A stretch of DNA of 64,000 nucleotides, from NCBI GenBank assembly GCA_027483645.1, contig JAIXUD010000022.1, positions 62,001 to 126,000 on the forward strand, read 5' to 3'. Numbering within the stretch: position 1 is the first letter of the stretch; every line of letters begins with the position of its first letter. This DNA comes from Sphingobacteriales bacterium. Lineage in GTDB: Bacteria > Bacteroidota > Bacteroidia > Chitinophagales > CAIOSU01. The notes beneath the pieces are model-generated. The model worked only from the letters and a program-made list of their open reading frames with translations, was not told where the DNA came from and ran no database searches. The translations under genes and the position numbers were made by a program. Positions 42,168-52,116 of the stretch are shown here, in pieces.

Positions 42168-43060
42168 GCTACCACGTACCCGTAATGCTGAAGGAGTGCC
42201 TGGAAGGGCTGGAAATAAAACCCGACGGCGTGTATGTGGATGTGACTTTTGGCGGCGGCGGACACAGCGGGGCGATACTAGAGCGATTGGGCGAGAAAGG
42301 AAAGCTAGTAGCATTTGACCAGGATACCGATGCGGCCAAGAATGTATGGGGCGACCCGAGGCTGATTTTTATACAACAGAATTTCAAGCACGTGAAACGA
42401 TACCTCAAACTGAACAACCTCCTCCCGGTGGACGGCATCTTGGCCGACCTTGGGGTGTCGTCGTACCAGTTTGATACAGCAGAGCGTGGTTTCAGTACCC
42501 GTTTCAACGCGGCGCTGGATATGCGCATGGACCAAGAAAACGAGGTAACTGCTGCCACCATCCTGAACACATACGATGCGGCCGAGCTGCAACGAGTGTT
42601 TGGCGAGTTTGGCGAGGTGCGCAACGCCCGCACGCTGGCCAATGCCGTGGTAGGTGCCCGCACTGTGGTGCCGATGAATACCACTGCCGACTTGCTGGCC
42701 ATTGCTGACCCGCTGAGCATGGGCAACGTAAACCGCTACATGGCGCAGGTTTTTCAAGCATTGCGCATTGAGGTGAACAAGGAAATGGAAGTGCTAGAGA
42801 CCTTTTTGCAAGATGCCGCGGCTTGCCTAAAGCCCGGCGGACGGTTGGTGGTGATGAGCTACCACAGCTTGGAAGATAGGCTGGTGAAGAACTACATACG
42901 TGCTGGCAATGCCAGCGGTGAGCCAGTAAGGGACTTGTTTGGTAGGAGCGAAATACCTTTTAAGGCAGTGAACAAGAAGCCGATTGAGGCCGATGCGGAC
43001 GAGTTGAAATTGAATCCAAGGTCTCGTAGTGCGCGGTTGCGTGTTGCGGCAAAAGTATAG
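42164..43060 (+). CDS. rsmH: 16S rRNA (cytosine(1402)-N(4))-methyltransferase
   Basis: 298 residues from GTG 42164, overlapping mraZ by 4 bp. SAM-binding motif VYVDVTFGGGGHSGAILERL, VDGILADLGVSSYQFDTAERGFST, ALDMRMDQ, and C-terminal VMSYHSLEDRLVKNYIR and LNPRSRSARLRVAAKV. Methylates C1402 of 16S rRNA; its location in the dcw cluster is general in bacteria. Confidence 0.97.
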   Translation: MSYHVPVMLKECLEGLEIKPDGVYVDVTFGGGGHSGAILERLGEKGKLVAFDQDTDAAKNVWGDPRLIFIQQNFKHVKRYLKLNNLLPVDGILADLGVSSYQFDTAERGFSTRFNAALDMRMDQENEVTAATILNTYDAAELQRVFGEFGEVRNARTLANAVVGARTVVPMNTTADLLAIADPLSMGNVNRYMAQVFQALRIEVNKEMEVLETFLQDAAACLKPGGRLVVMSYHSLEDRLVKNYIRAGNASGEPVRDLFGRSEIPFKAVNKKPIEADADELKLNPRSRSARLRVAAKV

Positions 43061-43062
43061 CC

Positions 43063-43440
43063 ATGGAGATAGAGGACGAGTTGCAAGAGCCGGAAGGCAC
43101 CAAGAGTGGCTACACCAAAATGGTGGAGTGGTTTAAAGGCATCGACATCATGGCGATTTTTTCGCTGGACAACATGCTCAAGAACTCGGCCTACCTGGCG
43201 TTCCTGTTCTTTTTGCTGCTGCTGTACATAGGCAACACGCACGAGCTGGAGAATACCACCCGCAGGATTGATGCGGTGAAGAAGGAGATGAAAGAGTACC
43301 GCTGGAGGTACATGTCGGCAAAAGCTGACTTGATGTTCAACTGTAAAATGACCGAAGTAGCGCATGCAGTAGTGCCCCTGGGCTTGAAAACACTGGATGC
43401 GCCACCACAAAAAATAACCATAGCGAAAGGTGAGTATTAA
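43063..43440 (+). CDS. ftsL: FtsL-like cell division membrane protein
   Basis: 125 residues, low sequence conservation. Cytoplasmic N-terminus of ~42 residues, one membrane helix (AYLAFLFFLLLLYIG), then a periplasmic coiled coil (THELENTTRRIDAVKKEMKEYRWRYMSAKADLMFNC). Position between rsmH and ftsI, size and topology identify it as FtsL, part of the FtsQLB complex that activates septal wall synthesis. Overlaps ftsI by 11 bp. Confidence 0.85.
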   Translation: MEIEDELQEPEGTKSGYTKMVEWFKGIDIMAIFSLDNMLKNSAYLAFLFFLLLLYIGNTHELENTTRRIDAVKKEMKEYRWRYMSAKADLMFNCKMTEVAHAVVPLGLKTLDAPPQKITIAKGEY

Positions 43441-45520
43441 GCGCGACATATTATGGCGGATTTACCTGGCATTCTTCATTGTAGGAGTGGCAGGTTTGGC
43501 CGTTATAGTGCAAGCTGGCCGCATACAAACGGTTGAGGGCGAGTACTGGCGCAACCTTGCGGACAGCACCACGCTTAGCTATGTGCCTATTGATGCCGAG
43601 CGCGGCAACATCTTGAGTAGCGATGGCCGCTTGTTGGCTACCTCTCTGCCTTTCTTCGAAGTGCGTTTCGACATTAACACCGATGCCCTTACCGATGAAA
43701 TTTTTAATGCCAACCGTAAAGAGCTGGCCAAGAAGATGTCGGGCTACTTTGGCGATAAAAGCGTAATCGAGTACGAAAACTTCTTGATTAAGGCGCGCAA
43801 AAGTGGCCAACGCTATGTGTTGATACGCAAAGATGTAACCTACCCACAACTACAGGTAATGAAGACCTGGCCGATTTTTGAATTGGGCCGGTACCAAGGT
43901 GGCTTTATGGCCATACAGCACAACAAGCGCGTAATGCCGTTCCGTATGTTGGCGCACCGCACGATAGGATACACCCGCGATGATATTAAGCCCGTTGGCC
44001 TGGAAGGTTTTTTTGATGATGAGCTGGCTGGTGTACGCGGTAAGCGGTTGATGCAGAAGATTGCCGGCGGCGCTTGGATACCCGTAAACGACGAGAACGA
44101 GATAAGCTCAGAGAACGGTAAGGACATTTTGACCACACTTGATGTGAACCTGCAAGACGTGGTGGAAACATCACTGCTAGATGCCGTAACCAAACATGGC
44201 GCGGCATACGGTACCGCCATATTGATGGAGGTGGAGACCGGCAAAATCAAAGCGATTGCCAACGTAGGCAAAACCAAGGATAGCTACTGGGAGAATTTCA
44301 ACTATGCTATTGGCGAGGCTACCGAGCCAGGTTCTACCATGAAGCTGGCTTCGGCGTTGGCTTTGTTGGAAGATGGCTATGTAAGCCTGAACGATAGTAT
44401 TGATTTGGAGTTGGGCGCAAAAGTATTCCACGACAAAACCATGCGCGATAGCGAGAAGCACAACTTGCGCAACGTAACCGTGAAGCATGCTTTCGAAGTA
44501 TCGAGCAACGTTGCCTTCTCCAAACTGATTGACAAGTACTACGGCCATCAGCCCGAAAAATACATTGAACACTTGCAGAAATTTGGCTTGCATGAGCTGA
44601 CCGGTGTAGAGATTAAAGGCGAAGCGGTACCCTACATCAAAGACCCTAGCAGCAACCATTGGAGCGGCATTTCGTTGCCATGGATGGCGGTAGGGTATGA
44701 GTGGCGCTTGACCCCGTTGCAAATCCTGACCTTCTATAATGCCATTGCCAATGGCGGCTATGTAGTGAAGCCCTATTTGGTGGACCAGATACAGAAGAAC
44801 GGTAAAACTATCACCAAGTTTAAGCCTGAAATAAGCAAGCGCCAAATCTGCTCTGATAAGAGCTTGAAACAAGTGCAGCAGATGCTAGAAGGCGTAGTCC
44901 TAAACGGCACTGGCGACCACTTGGTGAGTAAAAATTATGCTTTTGCTGGCAAAACCGGTACTGCGCAGATTGTGAAAAGCGGCCGCTACGAGAAGGTTTA
45001 CCAAGCGTCTTTCGCGGGTTATTTCCCAGCGGAGAATCCTAAATACTCTTGCATTGTGGTAATCAACTCGCCAAGCAACGGCATTTTTTACGGCGGTTGG
45101 GTAGCTGGCCCAGTGTTCAGGGAAATTGCGGACAAGGTATACGCCATGTCCTTCGATATGCACCCGAACGTGAACACGCTGCACGACTTTATGGCGGAGA
45201 AAATACCCTTCCTAAAGCCTGGCTACAAGCCCGATGCGCTTGAAGTATACAAATCGCTGGGCGTGAAGTGCGAAACAGAGACCGATGCCCTGTGGGTAAG
45301 CTACCAACGCCGCCTTAACGACATAGAGTTGACCGAAAAGCTGATGAACGAGAAGCAAGTACCCGATGTGCAAGGCATGGGCTTGAAGGATGCGCTGTAT
45401 TTGCTGGAGAACTACGGATTGACCGTGCAAGTGAAGGGCAAGGGCCGCGTGAGGCAACAATCATTAACCCCGGGCAGCATTGCCACTAAGGGGCAAACCA
45501 TAACCATAGAACTGAGCTAA
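43430..45520 (+). CDS. ftsI: Septal peptidoglycan transpeptidase PBP3/FtsI with PASTA domain
   Basis: 696 residues from GTG 43430. One N-terminal membrane helix (~10-28), PBP dimerisation domain (RGNILSSDGRLLATS...), transpeptidase domain with SxxK = S302TMK305, SxN = S358SN360, and KTG = 508-510, then a C-terminal PASTA domain (QVPDVQGMGLKDALYLLENYGLTV ... KGQTITIELS, ~640-696). Cross-links peptidoglycan at the division septum with FtsW. Confidence 0.97.
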   Translation: MSIKRDILWRIYLAFFIVGVAGLAVIVQAGRIQTVEGEYWRNLADSTTLSYVPIDAERGNILSSDGRLLATSLPFFEVRFDINTDALTDEIFNANRKELAKKMSGYFGDKSVIEYENFLIKARKSGQRYVLIRKDVTYPQLQVMKTWPIFELGRYQGGFMAIQHNKRVMPFRMLAHRTIGYTRDDIKPVGLEGFFDDELAGVRGKRLMQKIAGGAWIPVNDENEISSENGKDILTTLDVNLQDVVETSLLDAVTKHGAAYGTAILMEVETGKIKAIANVGKTKDSYWENFNYAIGEATEPGSTMKLASALALLEDGYVSLNDSIDLELGAKVFHDKTMRDSEKHNLRNVTVKHAFEVSSNVAFSKLIDKYYGHQPEKYIEHLQKFGLHELTGVEIKGEAVPYIKDPSSNHWSGISLPWMAVGYEWRLTPLQILTFYNAIANGGYVVKPYLVDQIQKNGKTITKFKPEISKRQICSDKSLKQVQQMLEGVVLNGTGDHLVSKNYAFAGKTGTAQIVKSGRYEKVYQASFAGYFPAENPKYSCIVVINSPSNGIFYGGWVAGPVFREIADKVYAMSFDMHPNVNTLHDFMAEKIPFLKPGYKPDALEVYKSLGVKCETETDALWVSYQRRLNDIELTEKLMNEKQVPDVQGMGLKDALYLLENYGLTVQVKGKGRVRQQSLTPGSIATKGQTITIELS

Positions 45521-46987
45521 ATGAAGACGCTACAGGACATATTGAAAGGTGTAACCTTGCTGGAAACCGCAGGAGACCACTCCGTTGCCATTGCGCAACT
45601 GAGCTTGGATTCTCGTGAGGTAGCCGCGGGTACTGCCTTCTTTGCCCTGCGCGGTACGGCGGTTGATGGCCACACATTCATCACCAAGGCGGTGGATTTG
45701 GGTGCTACGGCCATTGTGTGCGAGGAGTTGCCCACCGAGCGCAAAGCAGGTGTGGCTTATGCTCAGGTAAAGGATAGCTCAATCGCCTTGGGTATTGCCG
45801 CAAGCAACTTCTACGATAACCCTTCTGCCACCCTGAAACTGGTGGCGGTAACGGGTACCAATGGCAAAACCAGCACGGTTACCATGTGCTACAACCTCTT
45901 CCGTGAGTTGGGCTACAAGGTGGGTTTGCTTTCTACCGTTCGCAATATTGTTGATACTGCCGAGATACCATCAACCCACACCACCCCCGATGCCATTAAG
46001 CTCAACGCTTTGTTGGCCGATATGGTAGATGCCGGTTGCGAGTTTGCCTTTATGGAAGCCAGCAGCCACGCTATTGTGCAGCACCGCATTGCGGGCCTGC
46101 AATTGACTGGCGCGGTGTTCAGCAACATTACCCACGATCATTTGGATTACCATGGCACGTTTGATAACTACATCGCTGCTAAAAAGAAATTGTTTGATGA
46201 CCTGGCGGCATCGGCTTTCGCGCTCACCAATATTGATGAGAAACGCGGCCGTGTGATGATGCAGAACACCAAAGCCAAAGTATATACCTATAGCCTTAGC
46301 CGCATTGCCGATTACAAAGGACGTATTGTAGAGAATAGTTTCAGTGGCTTGATCATGGACGTGGACGGCGTGGAAATGCACACCCGCTTGATTGGTGAGT
46401 TCAATGCCTATAACCTGATGGCTGTGTACGGCATTGCTATGTTGTTGGGCGTGGATAAGCTAGAAGCTTTGAGCGGCATCAGCAACTTGGCTTCTGCCGA
46501 GGGTAGGTTTGACTACGTGGTTTCTTTCAAAGAGAAAGTGGTAGGCATTGTTGATTACGCCCACACGCCCGATGCTTTGAAGAAAGTGCTTTCTACCATT
46601 CAAGCCATACGCACCGGCAACGAGCAGGTGATTACGGTAGTAGGCTGTGGCGGCAACCGCGACAAAGAGAAGCGCCCTATTATGGCCCGCATCGCTTGTG
46701 AGTTGAGCAACCGCGTTATATTGACCAGCGACAACCCCCGTAACGAAGATCCTGCAGAGATATTACGCGAAATGCAAGCTGGCGTAACGCCTGTGTTTGC
46801 CACCCGTGTACTCACTATACAAGACCGCAGAGAGGCCATCCGCACCGCATGTGCGCTGGCACAGCCGACGGACATTGTGTTGGTGGCTGGTAAAGGACAT
46901 GAGAAATACCAAGACGTAGCGGGTGTAAAACACCCCTTTGATGATAAGAAGATATTGGCTGAAACCCTAAAAGAACTGGACAAGTAA
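45521..46987 (+). CDS. murE: UDP-N-acetylmuramoyl-L-alanyl-D-glutamate--2,6-diaminopimelate ligase
   Basis: 488 residues, ATG immediately after the ftsI stop. P-loop TGTNGKTS at 111-118, central domain with [17 protein letters not shown] and carbamylated-lysine region KKKLFDD, C-terminal domain with [12 protein letters not shown] and the DNPR motif at 404-407, which marks specificity for meso-diaminopimelate. Adds the third residue of the stem peptide. mraY begins within the TAATG at 46985. Confidence 0.97.
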   Translation: MKTLQDILKGVTLLETAGDHSVAIAQLSLDSREVAAGTAFFALRGTAVDGHTFITKAVDLGATAIVCEELPTERKAGVAYAQVKDSSIALGIAASNFYDNPSATLKLVAVTGTNGKTSTVTMCYNLFRELGYKVGLLSTVRNIVDTAEIPSTHTTPDAIKLNALLADMVDAGCEFAFMEASSHAIVQHRIAGLQLTGAVFSNITHDHLDYHGTFDNYIAAKKKLFDDLAASAFALTNIDEKRGRVMMQNTKAKVYTYSLSRIADYKGRIVENSFSGLIMDVDGVEMHTRLIGEFNAYNLMAVYGIAMLLGVDKLEALSGISNLASAEGRFDYVVSFKEKVVGIVDYAHTPDALKKVLSTIQAIRTGNEQVITVVGCGGNRDKEKRPIMARIACELSNRVILTSDNPRNEDPAEILREMQAGVTPVFATRVLTIQDRREAIRTACALAQPTDIVLVAGKGHEKYQDVAGVKHPFDDKKILAETLKELDK

Positions 46988-48234
46988 TGCTGTACTACCT
47001 GTTCACATATCTCGATAAAGCTTTTGACGTGCCTGGCGCTGGGCTGTTCCAGTTCATTACGTTCAGGGCGGCTATGGCCATCATGGTATCGCTACTGATT
47101 TCATTGGTGTTTGGTGGTCGTTTGGTTAACTACCTGCGTCGCCGTCAAGTGGGCGAAACCGTGCGCGACTTGGGTTTGGAAGGCCAGTTGCAGAAACAAG
47201 GTACCCCAACCATGGGTGGCTTAATCATTCTAGCAGCCATCTTTATCCCAACCGTATTGTTCGCCCGTTTGGATAACATCTACATCCTGCTGATGCTTTT
47301 GGTAACGGTTTGGATGGGCGCGATTGGCTTTATCGATGATTACATCAAAGTATTCAAAAAGGATAAGCGAGGCTTGGCCGGTAGGTTTAAGATTGTTGGC
47401 CAAGTAAGTGTTGGGTTGATTGTGGGCGCGGTATTGTACTTCCACCCAAGCGTAACCGTTAGGGAGCCGGTAACTGCTTCCAACGGACAAGTCCAAGCTG
47501 TTGTAAGCTCACGAGGCTTTCAGGCCGATACTACTACTATTTACCACGATGTAAAGAAAATCACTACCACTATTCCTTTCGTGAAAGGCAATGAGTTTGA
47601 TTACAACAGCTTGTTGAGCTGGCTTGGCCCTAATGCCGCCGACTATGGTTGGTTGGTTTTTATCCCGGTGGTAATTTTCATCATCACTGCGGTAAGCAAC
47701 GGCGCTAACATTACAGATGGCATTGATGGGCTGGCAACAGGTACATCCGCCATAGCTGCATTTACGCTGCTGGTGTTTGCTTATGTAAGCGGCAACATAG
47801 TGTTCTCCAATTACCTGAGCATTATGTACCTGCCCAACACGGGTGAGCTGGTAATCTTCTTGGCCGCCTTTATCGGTGCTTGCGTGGGTTTCCTTTGGTA
47901 CAACTCATACCCGGCCCAGGTTTTCATGGGTGATACGGGCAGCTTGGCACTCGGCGGCATCATTGCCGTGCTGGCCATCATCGTTCGCAAAGAGCTTTTG
48001 ATTCCTATCCTATGTGGCGTATTCCTGGTAGAAAACCTATCGGTAATGCTGCAGGTAGGGTACTTCAAATATACACGCATCAGGTTTGGTGAAGGCCGTC
48101 GCATCCTCAAGATGGCGCCGCTTCATCACCATTTTCAAAAATTGGGCATGCACGAGTCTAAGATTGTTACCCGCTTCTGGATAGTAGGTATCATGCTGGC
48201 CGTGCTAACGATTGTAACACTTAAAATCCGTTAA
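46987..48234 (+). CDS. mraY: Phospho-N-acetylmuramoyl-pentapeptide transferase
   Basis: 415 residues, about ten membrane helices. Signatures: [42 protein letters not shown] (the DDY-K catalytic region), [22 protein letters not shown] and the C-terminal [33 protein letters not shown]. Longer than the E. coli enzyme because of a ~50-residue insertion ([16 protein letters not shown] ... KGNEFDY), usual in this phylum. Makes lipid I. Confidence 0.97.
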   Translation: MLYYLFTYLDKAFDVPGAGLFQFITFRAAMAIMVSLLISLVFGGRLVNYLRRRQVGETVRDLGLEGQLQKQGTPTMGGLIILAAIFIPTVLFARLDNIYILLMLLVTVWMGAIGFIDDYIKVFKKDKRGLAGRFKIVGQVSVGLIVGAVLYFHPSVTVREPVTASNGQVQAVVSSRGFQADTTTIYHDVKKITTTIPFVKGNEFDYNSLLSWLGPNAADYGWLVFIPVVIFIITAVSNGANITDGIDGLATGTSAIAAFTLLVFAYVSGNIVFSNYLSIMYLPNTGELVIFLAAFIGACVGFLWYNSYPAQVFMGDTGSLALGGIIAVLAIIVRKELLIPILCGVFLVENLSVMLQVGYFKYTRIRFGEGRRILKMAPLHHHFQKLGMHESKIVTRFWIVGIMLAVLTIVTLKIR

Positions 48235-48237
48235 TCC

Positions 48238-49575
48238 GTGGGCAAAAAACTAGTAATACTGGGTGGTGCGGAAAGTGGGGTAGGAGCAGCAGTGCTCGGC
48301 CTCAAGAAGGGCTATGAAGTATTCTTATCCGATAACGGCCCTATTAAAGACCGCTATCGTCCATTATTACAGCGCTTTAAAATCGACTACGAAGAAAGCG
48401 GCCATACCGAGGCTCGCATCCTAGAGGCTGATTTAATCGTGAAGAGCCCCGGTATACCGGAAAAAGCGCCTATCATCCAAAAAATCCGCGAGAAGGGCAT
48501 CACCATTATCTCGGAGATTGAATTTGCTAGCCGCTATACCAAAGCCAAGGTGATTGCCATTACTGGTAGCAACGGCAAAAGCACCTGTACCAGCCTTACG
48601 TACCACATCCTGAAAAGGGCTGGCTTCAATGTAGGCTTAGCAGGCAACATCGGCCAAAGCTTTGCCCTGCAGGTAGCGTTGGAGAAATTCGACTACTATG
48701 TGGTAGAGGTGAGCAGCTTCCAGTTGGATGATATTGGCTCACATTTCAAGCCACATATCGCAGTGCTGCTCAATATTACGCCCGACCACTTGGACCGCTA
48801 CGAATACAAATTCGAGAACTACGTGGCCAGCAAATTCAAGATTGTACAGAATCAAGACCGTAACGACCACTTCATCTATTGTGCTGATGATACGGTGGTA
48901 ACAGAAGTATTGCGCACCAACGAAATACAAGCCCAGACTTATGCCTTTGGCCTGGAACACCAACCAGAGTATGTGGCTTACACCGAACACGACCAACTCA
49001 TCATTCACCATAAAACCGAATTTAAGATGTCCATCAACGAACTAGCCCTTGTAGGAAAGCACAACGTTTACAATTCAATGGCAGCCGGCATTTCAGCCCG
49101 ATTGTATGACATCCGCAAGGAGGTTATCCGTGAAAGTTTGACCGATTTCCAAAGCCTTGACCACCGGTTGGAATTTGTAGCCAAAATTGGCGGTGTTGAG
49201 TACATCAACGATTCCAAAGCTACCAACGTGAACAGCACTTGGTATGCCTTGGAAAGCATGACTAAGCCGGTTATTTGGATAGTAGGTGGCGTTGACAAAG
49301 GCAACGATTACGAGATATTGAAAGCCATTGTGCAGAAGAAGGTAAAAGCGATTGTGTGCTTGGGTACCAACAACCTGCGCATACACGATGCCTTCAGCCG
49401 CTATGTGGATATTTTGGTAAACACCACTAGCGCGCAAGATGCCGTGCAAGCCGCCCACAACCTAGCCGACAAAGGCGACGTGGTACTGCTGTCACCAGCC
49501 TGCGCCAGCTTCGACATCTTCGAAAACTACGAAGACCGCGGTAACCAGTTTAAGGCAAGCGTACGTGCTCTGTAA
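48238..49575 (+). CDS. murD: UDP-N-acetylmuramoyl-L-alanine--D-glutamate ligase
   Basis: 445 residues from GTG 48238, 3 bp after mraY. Rossmann-like N-domain, P-loop TGSNGKST at 109-116, NITPDHLDRYEYKFENYVASKF, DHRLEFVAKIGGVEYINDSKATN, LLSPACASFDIFENYEDRGNQFKA. Adds D-glutamate to UDP-MurNAc-L-Ala. It is followed by a 230-bp repeat-filled spacer, the only large gap of the cluster. Confidence 0.97.
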   Translation: MGKKLVILGGAESGVGAAVLGLKKGYEVFLSDNGPIKDRYRPLLQRFKIDYEESGHTEARILEADLIVKSPGIPEKAPIIQKIREKGITIISEIEFASRYTKAKVIAITGSNGKSTCTSLTYHILKRAGFNVGLAGNIGQSFALQVALEKFDYYVVEVSSFQLDDIGSHFKPHIAVLLNITPDHLDRYEYKFENYVASKFKIVQNQDRNDHFIYCADDTVVTEVLRTNEIQAQTYAFGLEHQPEYVAYTEHDQLIIHHKTEFKMSINELALVGKHNVYNSMAAGISARLYDIRKEVIRESLTDFQSLDHRLEFVAKIGGVEYINDSKATNVNSTWYALESMTKPVIWIVGGVDKGNDYEILKAIVQKKVKAIVCLGTNNLRIHDAFSRYVDILVNTTSAQDAVQAAHNLADKGDVVLLSPACASFDIFENYEDRGNQFKASVRAL

Positions 49576-49576
49576 T

Positions 49577-49803
49577 AGACACAAGACGCAAGACACAAGA
49601 CACAAGACACAAGACACAAGACTCGAAAATGTCAGGAGTAATGAGATGGTAAATGATTGAATAAGTTGAACACAGCGAGTCTTGATACTTGATACTCGCT
49701 ACTTGATACTAAAAACACAGTGAGTCTTGATACTTGATACTCGCTACTTGATACTAAAAACACAGTGAGTCTTGATACTTGATACTCACTACTTGATACT
49801 AAC
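49577..49803. repeat. AGACACAAG run plus three tandem 45-bp repeats in front of ftsW
   Basis: 49577-49622 is a run of AGACACAAG units. 49669-49803 holds three 45-bp direct copies (starting at 49669, 49714 and 49759), each AACACAG(C/T)GAGTCTTGATAC with TTGATACTCGCTACTTGATA and ACT following; copy 3 has CAC for CGC. Only single-base differences separate copies. There are no spacers, so this is not a CRISPR array. Copy 3 ends 2 bp before the ftsW ATG. Related TATCAAGTA units lie at 61585-61618. Confidence 0.9.
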
Positions 49804-49805
49804 AA

Positions 49806-51023
49806 ATGGAAAGACTGCTTAAAAAACTAGAAGGAGATAAATGGATCTGGTCCATCGTGGTGGCCTTGTCCCTCCTTAGTTTATTGGCAGTATATAGTAG
49901 TACCGGTACTTTGGCTTACAAATACCAAAGCGGCAACACGGAGTATTACCTCTTTAAGCATACCATGTTGCTGGTGTTGGGTTTGTTTTTGATGTACGTG
50001 GCGCATTTAATACCTTACCGTTACTATGCCAAAGTTGCGCAGGTAGCCCTGTATTTGTCTATCCCGCTTTTGGCGTATACACTATTGTTTGGCTCGGATA
50101 TCAACGATGCCAAACGGTGGATTACCTTGCCTATAATCAACTTCAGCTTCCAGACTTCGGATTTGGCCAAGCTGGCTTTGATTATGTTCTTGGCCCGCAC
50201 GCTTACCGTTAAGCAGGCCAACATTAAAGACTTCGGCTCGGCATTCGTGCCATTGATATTGCCGGTGTTTATTGTGTGCGCTTTGATATTGCCAGCCAAC
50301 CTTTCTACTGCGGCGGTGCTCTTTGCTACCTGTGTAATCGTGATGTTCATCGGCAGGGTAAGTTGGAAACACATCTTTGGTTTGATAGGCTTGAGCTTGA
50401 TTTCGGGTGCATTGTTTGTTACCCTGTTGTTCGCTTTGCCACAAGAAACCTTGGAGAAAATCGGACGTGCCGAAACTTGGAAATCGCGCTTGGAAGCCCA
50501 GTTTACCGATAACCAAGAAGTATCATACCAAGTACAGCAGTCCAACATCGCCATTGCTAAGGGAGGTATTATTGGCCAAGGCCCGGGCAAGAGTATGCAG
50601 CGCAACTTTCTGCCGCATCCATATTCCGATTTTATCTATGCCATTATCATTGAAGAATACGGCCTCATTGGCGGCGCATTTGTGCTGTTCTTGTACTTGG
50701 CTTTTTTATATAGATGTATCAAAATAGTAGCTAAGAGCCCCAAGGCTTTTGGTGCATTCTTGGCCGTGGGTTTGGGGTTGAGCTTGGTGTTCCAAGCCAT
50801 CATCCACATGGCCGTATCAGTAAACTTGCTGCCTGTAACGGGGCTGACCCTCCCGTTTGTAAGCATGGGCGGCACCAGCATGTTTTTTACCAGCATTGCG
50901 GTTGGCATCATACTAAGTGTGAGCCGCAGTGTGGAACAAGAAACAGCAGCCGATATTAACCCAGAAGAAACAGAAGAAAAGCAAACCAAAACCAAAGCGG
51001 AACCTAAACTTGCAACAGCCTAA
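49806..51023 (+). CDS. ftsW: Septal peptidoglycan polymerase FtsW
   Basis: 405 residues, SEDS family, ten membrane helices. Signatures: YQSGNTEYYLFKHTML, FQTSDLAKLALIMFLART, QVQQSNIAIAKGGIIGQGPGKSMQRNFLPHPYSDFIYAIIIEEYGLIGG, and NLLPVTGLTLPFVSMGGTSM. Polymerises lipid II at the septum together with FtsI. The C-terminal cytoplasmic tail is lysine/glutamate rich. The murG start lies inside its last 14 bp. A tandem repeat directly before the ATG occupies the usual place of the translation initiation region. Confidence 0.97.
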   Translation: MERLLKKLEGDKWIWSIVVALSLLSLLAVYSSTGTLAYKYQSGNTEYYLFKHTMLLVLGLFLMYVAHLIPYRYYAKVAQVALYLSIPLLAYTLLFGSDINDAKRWITLPIINFSFQTSDLAKLALIMFLARTLTVKQANIKDFGSAFVPLILPVFIVCALILPANLSTAAVLFATCVIVMFIGRVSWKHIFGLIGLSLISGALFVTLLFALPQETLEKIGRAETWKSRLEAQFTDNQEVSYQVQQSNIAIAKGGIIGQGPGKSMQRNFLPHPYSDFIYAIIIEEYGLIGGAFVLFLYLAFLYRCIKIVAKSPKAFGAFLAVGLGLSLVFQAIIHMAVSVNLLPVTGLTLPFVSMGGTSMFFTSIAVGIILSVSRSVEQETAADINPEETEEKQTKTKAEPKLATA

Positions 51024-52116
51024 ACCATATCGTATCCTTATTAGCGGTGGCGGCACTGGCGGGCATATATTCCCGGCCATTGCCATTGCCAACGCTTTAA
51101 AGGCCCGCCATCCAGAAACAGCCATTCTGTTTGTGGGTGCTGAGGGACGTATGGAAATGCAGAAGGTACCAGAAGCCGGTTACAAAATTGAAGGGCTGAA
51201 TATTACCGGTTTTCAACGCGTCAACCTGTTAAAGAATATCGGCCTGCCATTCAAAGTGATGGGCAGCTTGATGAAGGCTAATAGCATCATCAGCAGCTTT
51301 AAGCCTGATGTGGTAGTAGGCGTTGGCGGCTATGCCAGCGGCCCTACTATGTGGGTAGCGGCCAAAAGGGGCATCCCTGTTTTGGTACAAGAGCAAAACC
51401 AATTTGCAGGTATGACCAACAAATTGGTGGCCGGTTCTGCCAGTAAGTTCTGTGTGGCTTACGATGGTATGGAGCGCTTCTTCCCGAAGGATAAGATAGT
51501 TAAAACCGGAAACCCCGTACGTGCGGAGATATCCATTGGTGAAGTAGCCCATGGCGAAGCGGTGAACCATTTTAAACTCAACATCGGCAAAAAGACCATT
51601 TTGGTTATTGGTGGCAGTTTGGGTGCGCGTACCATCAACAACAGTGTAAAGAGTGCTTTGGATACCTTGCACCAAAGCGGCTACCAAGTGCTATGGCAAA
51701 CGGGCAAAACCAACTTCGATGAAATGAACGCCGCTGCCAAAGGATATGGCGATGTGCATGTACACGAGTTTATTAAGCGTATGGATTTGGCCTACGAGGC
51801 GGCGGATGTAATTATCTCCCGTGCGGGTGCTATCTCCATTTCTGAGCTGAGCATTGTAGGCAAACCAGTGGTATTGGTACCCAGCCCGAACGTAACCGAA
51901 GACCATCAAACACACAACGCCCAAGCCTTGGTAACCAAAGGTGCAGCTGTGATGATTAAGGATGCCGTTGCTGCCAAGGAGTTGATACCGGCCATTTTGG
52001 AACTATTGAATAATGATGCCCACCAACAAACACTGGCAGAAAACATAAAAGGCTTGGCCATACCGAATGCGGCCGAGCGTATTGCTGACGAAGTAATTGG
52101 ACTGATAAGGAAATGA
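51010..52116 (+). CDS. murG: UDP-GlcNAc:lipid I N-acetylglucosaminyltransferase MurG
   Basis: 368 residues from TTG 51010 (QQPKPYRILISGGGTGGH); the frame is open from 50929, but that would add a lysine-rich stretch overlapping ftsW by 95 bp. G-loop GGGTGGH at ~13-19, VVGVGGYASGP, VLVQEQNQFAGMTNK, IGGSLGARTINN, DLAYEAADVIISRAGAISISE, LVPSPNVTEDHQTHNAQ. Converts lipid I to lipid II on the cytoplasmic face. Overlaps ftsW and murC. Confidence 0.96.
   Translation: MQQPKPYRILISGGGTGGHIFPAIAIANALKARHPETAILFVGAEGRMEMQKVPEAGYKIEGLNITGFQRVNLLKNIGLPFKVMGSLMKANSIISSFKPDVVVGVGGYASGPTMWVAAKRGIPVLVQEQNQFAGMTNKLVAGSASKFCVAYDGMERFFPKDKIVKTGNPVRAEISIGEVAHGEAVNHFKLNIGKKTILVIGGSLGARTINNSVKSALDTLHQSGYQVLWQTGKTNFDEMNAAAKGYGDVHVHEFIKRMDLAYEAADVIISRAGAISISELSIVGKPVVLVPSPNVTEDHQTHNAQALVTKGAAVMIKDAVAAKELIPAILELLNNDAHQQTLAENIKGLAIPNAAERIADEVIGLIRK

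Noticed and set aside
42169-42726. 185-codon minus-strand frame
   Set aside because: Antisense to rsmH, no domain.
43063-43440. Labelling the FtsL-like gene as a methyltransferase
   Set aside because: Such small proteins are sometimes misnamed after the preceding rsmH; one membrane helix and a coiled coil fit FtsL.
49669-49803. CRISPR-like direct repeats
   Set aside because: The three units are contiguous without unique spacers, and no cas genes lie nearby.
50024-50605. 193-codon minus-strand frame
   Set aside because: Antisense to ftsW; the motif-bearing protein is on the plus strand.
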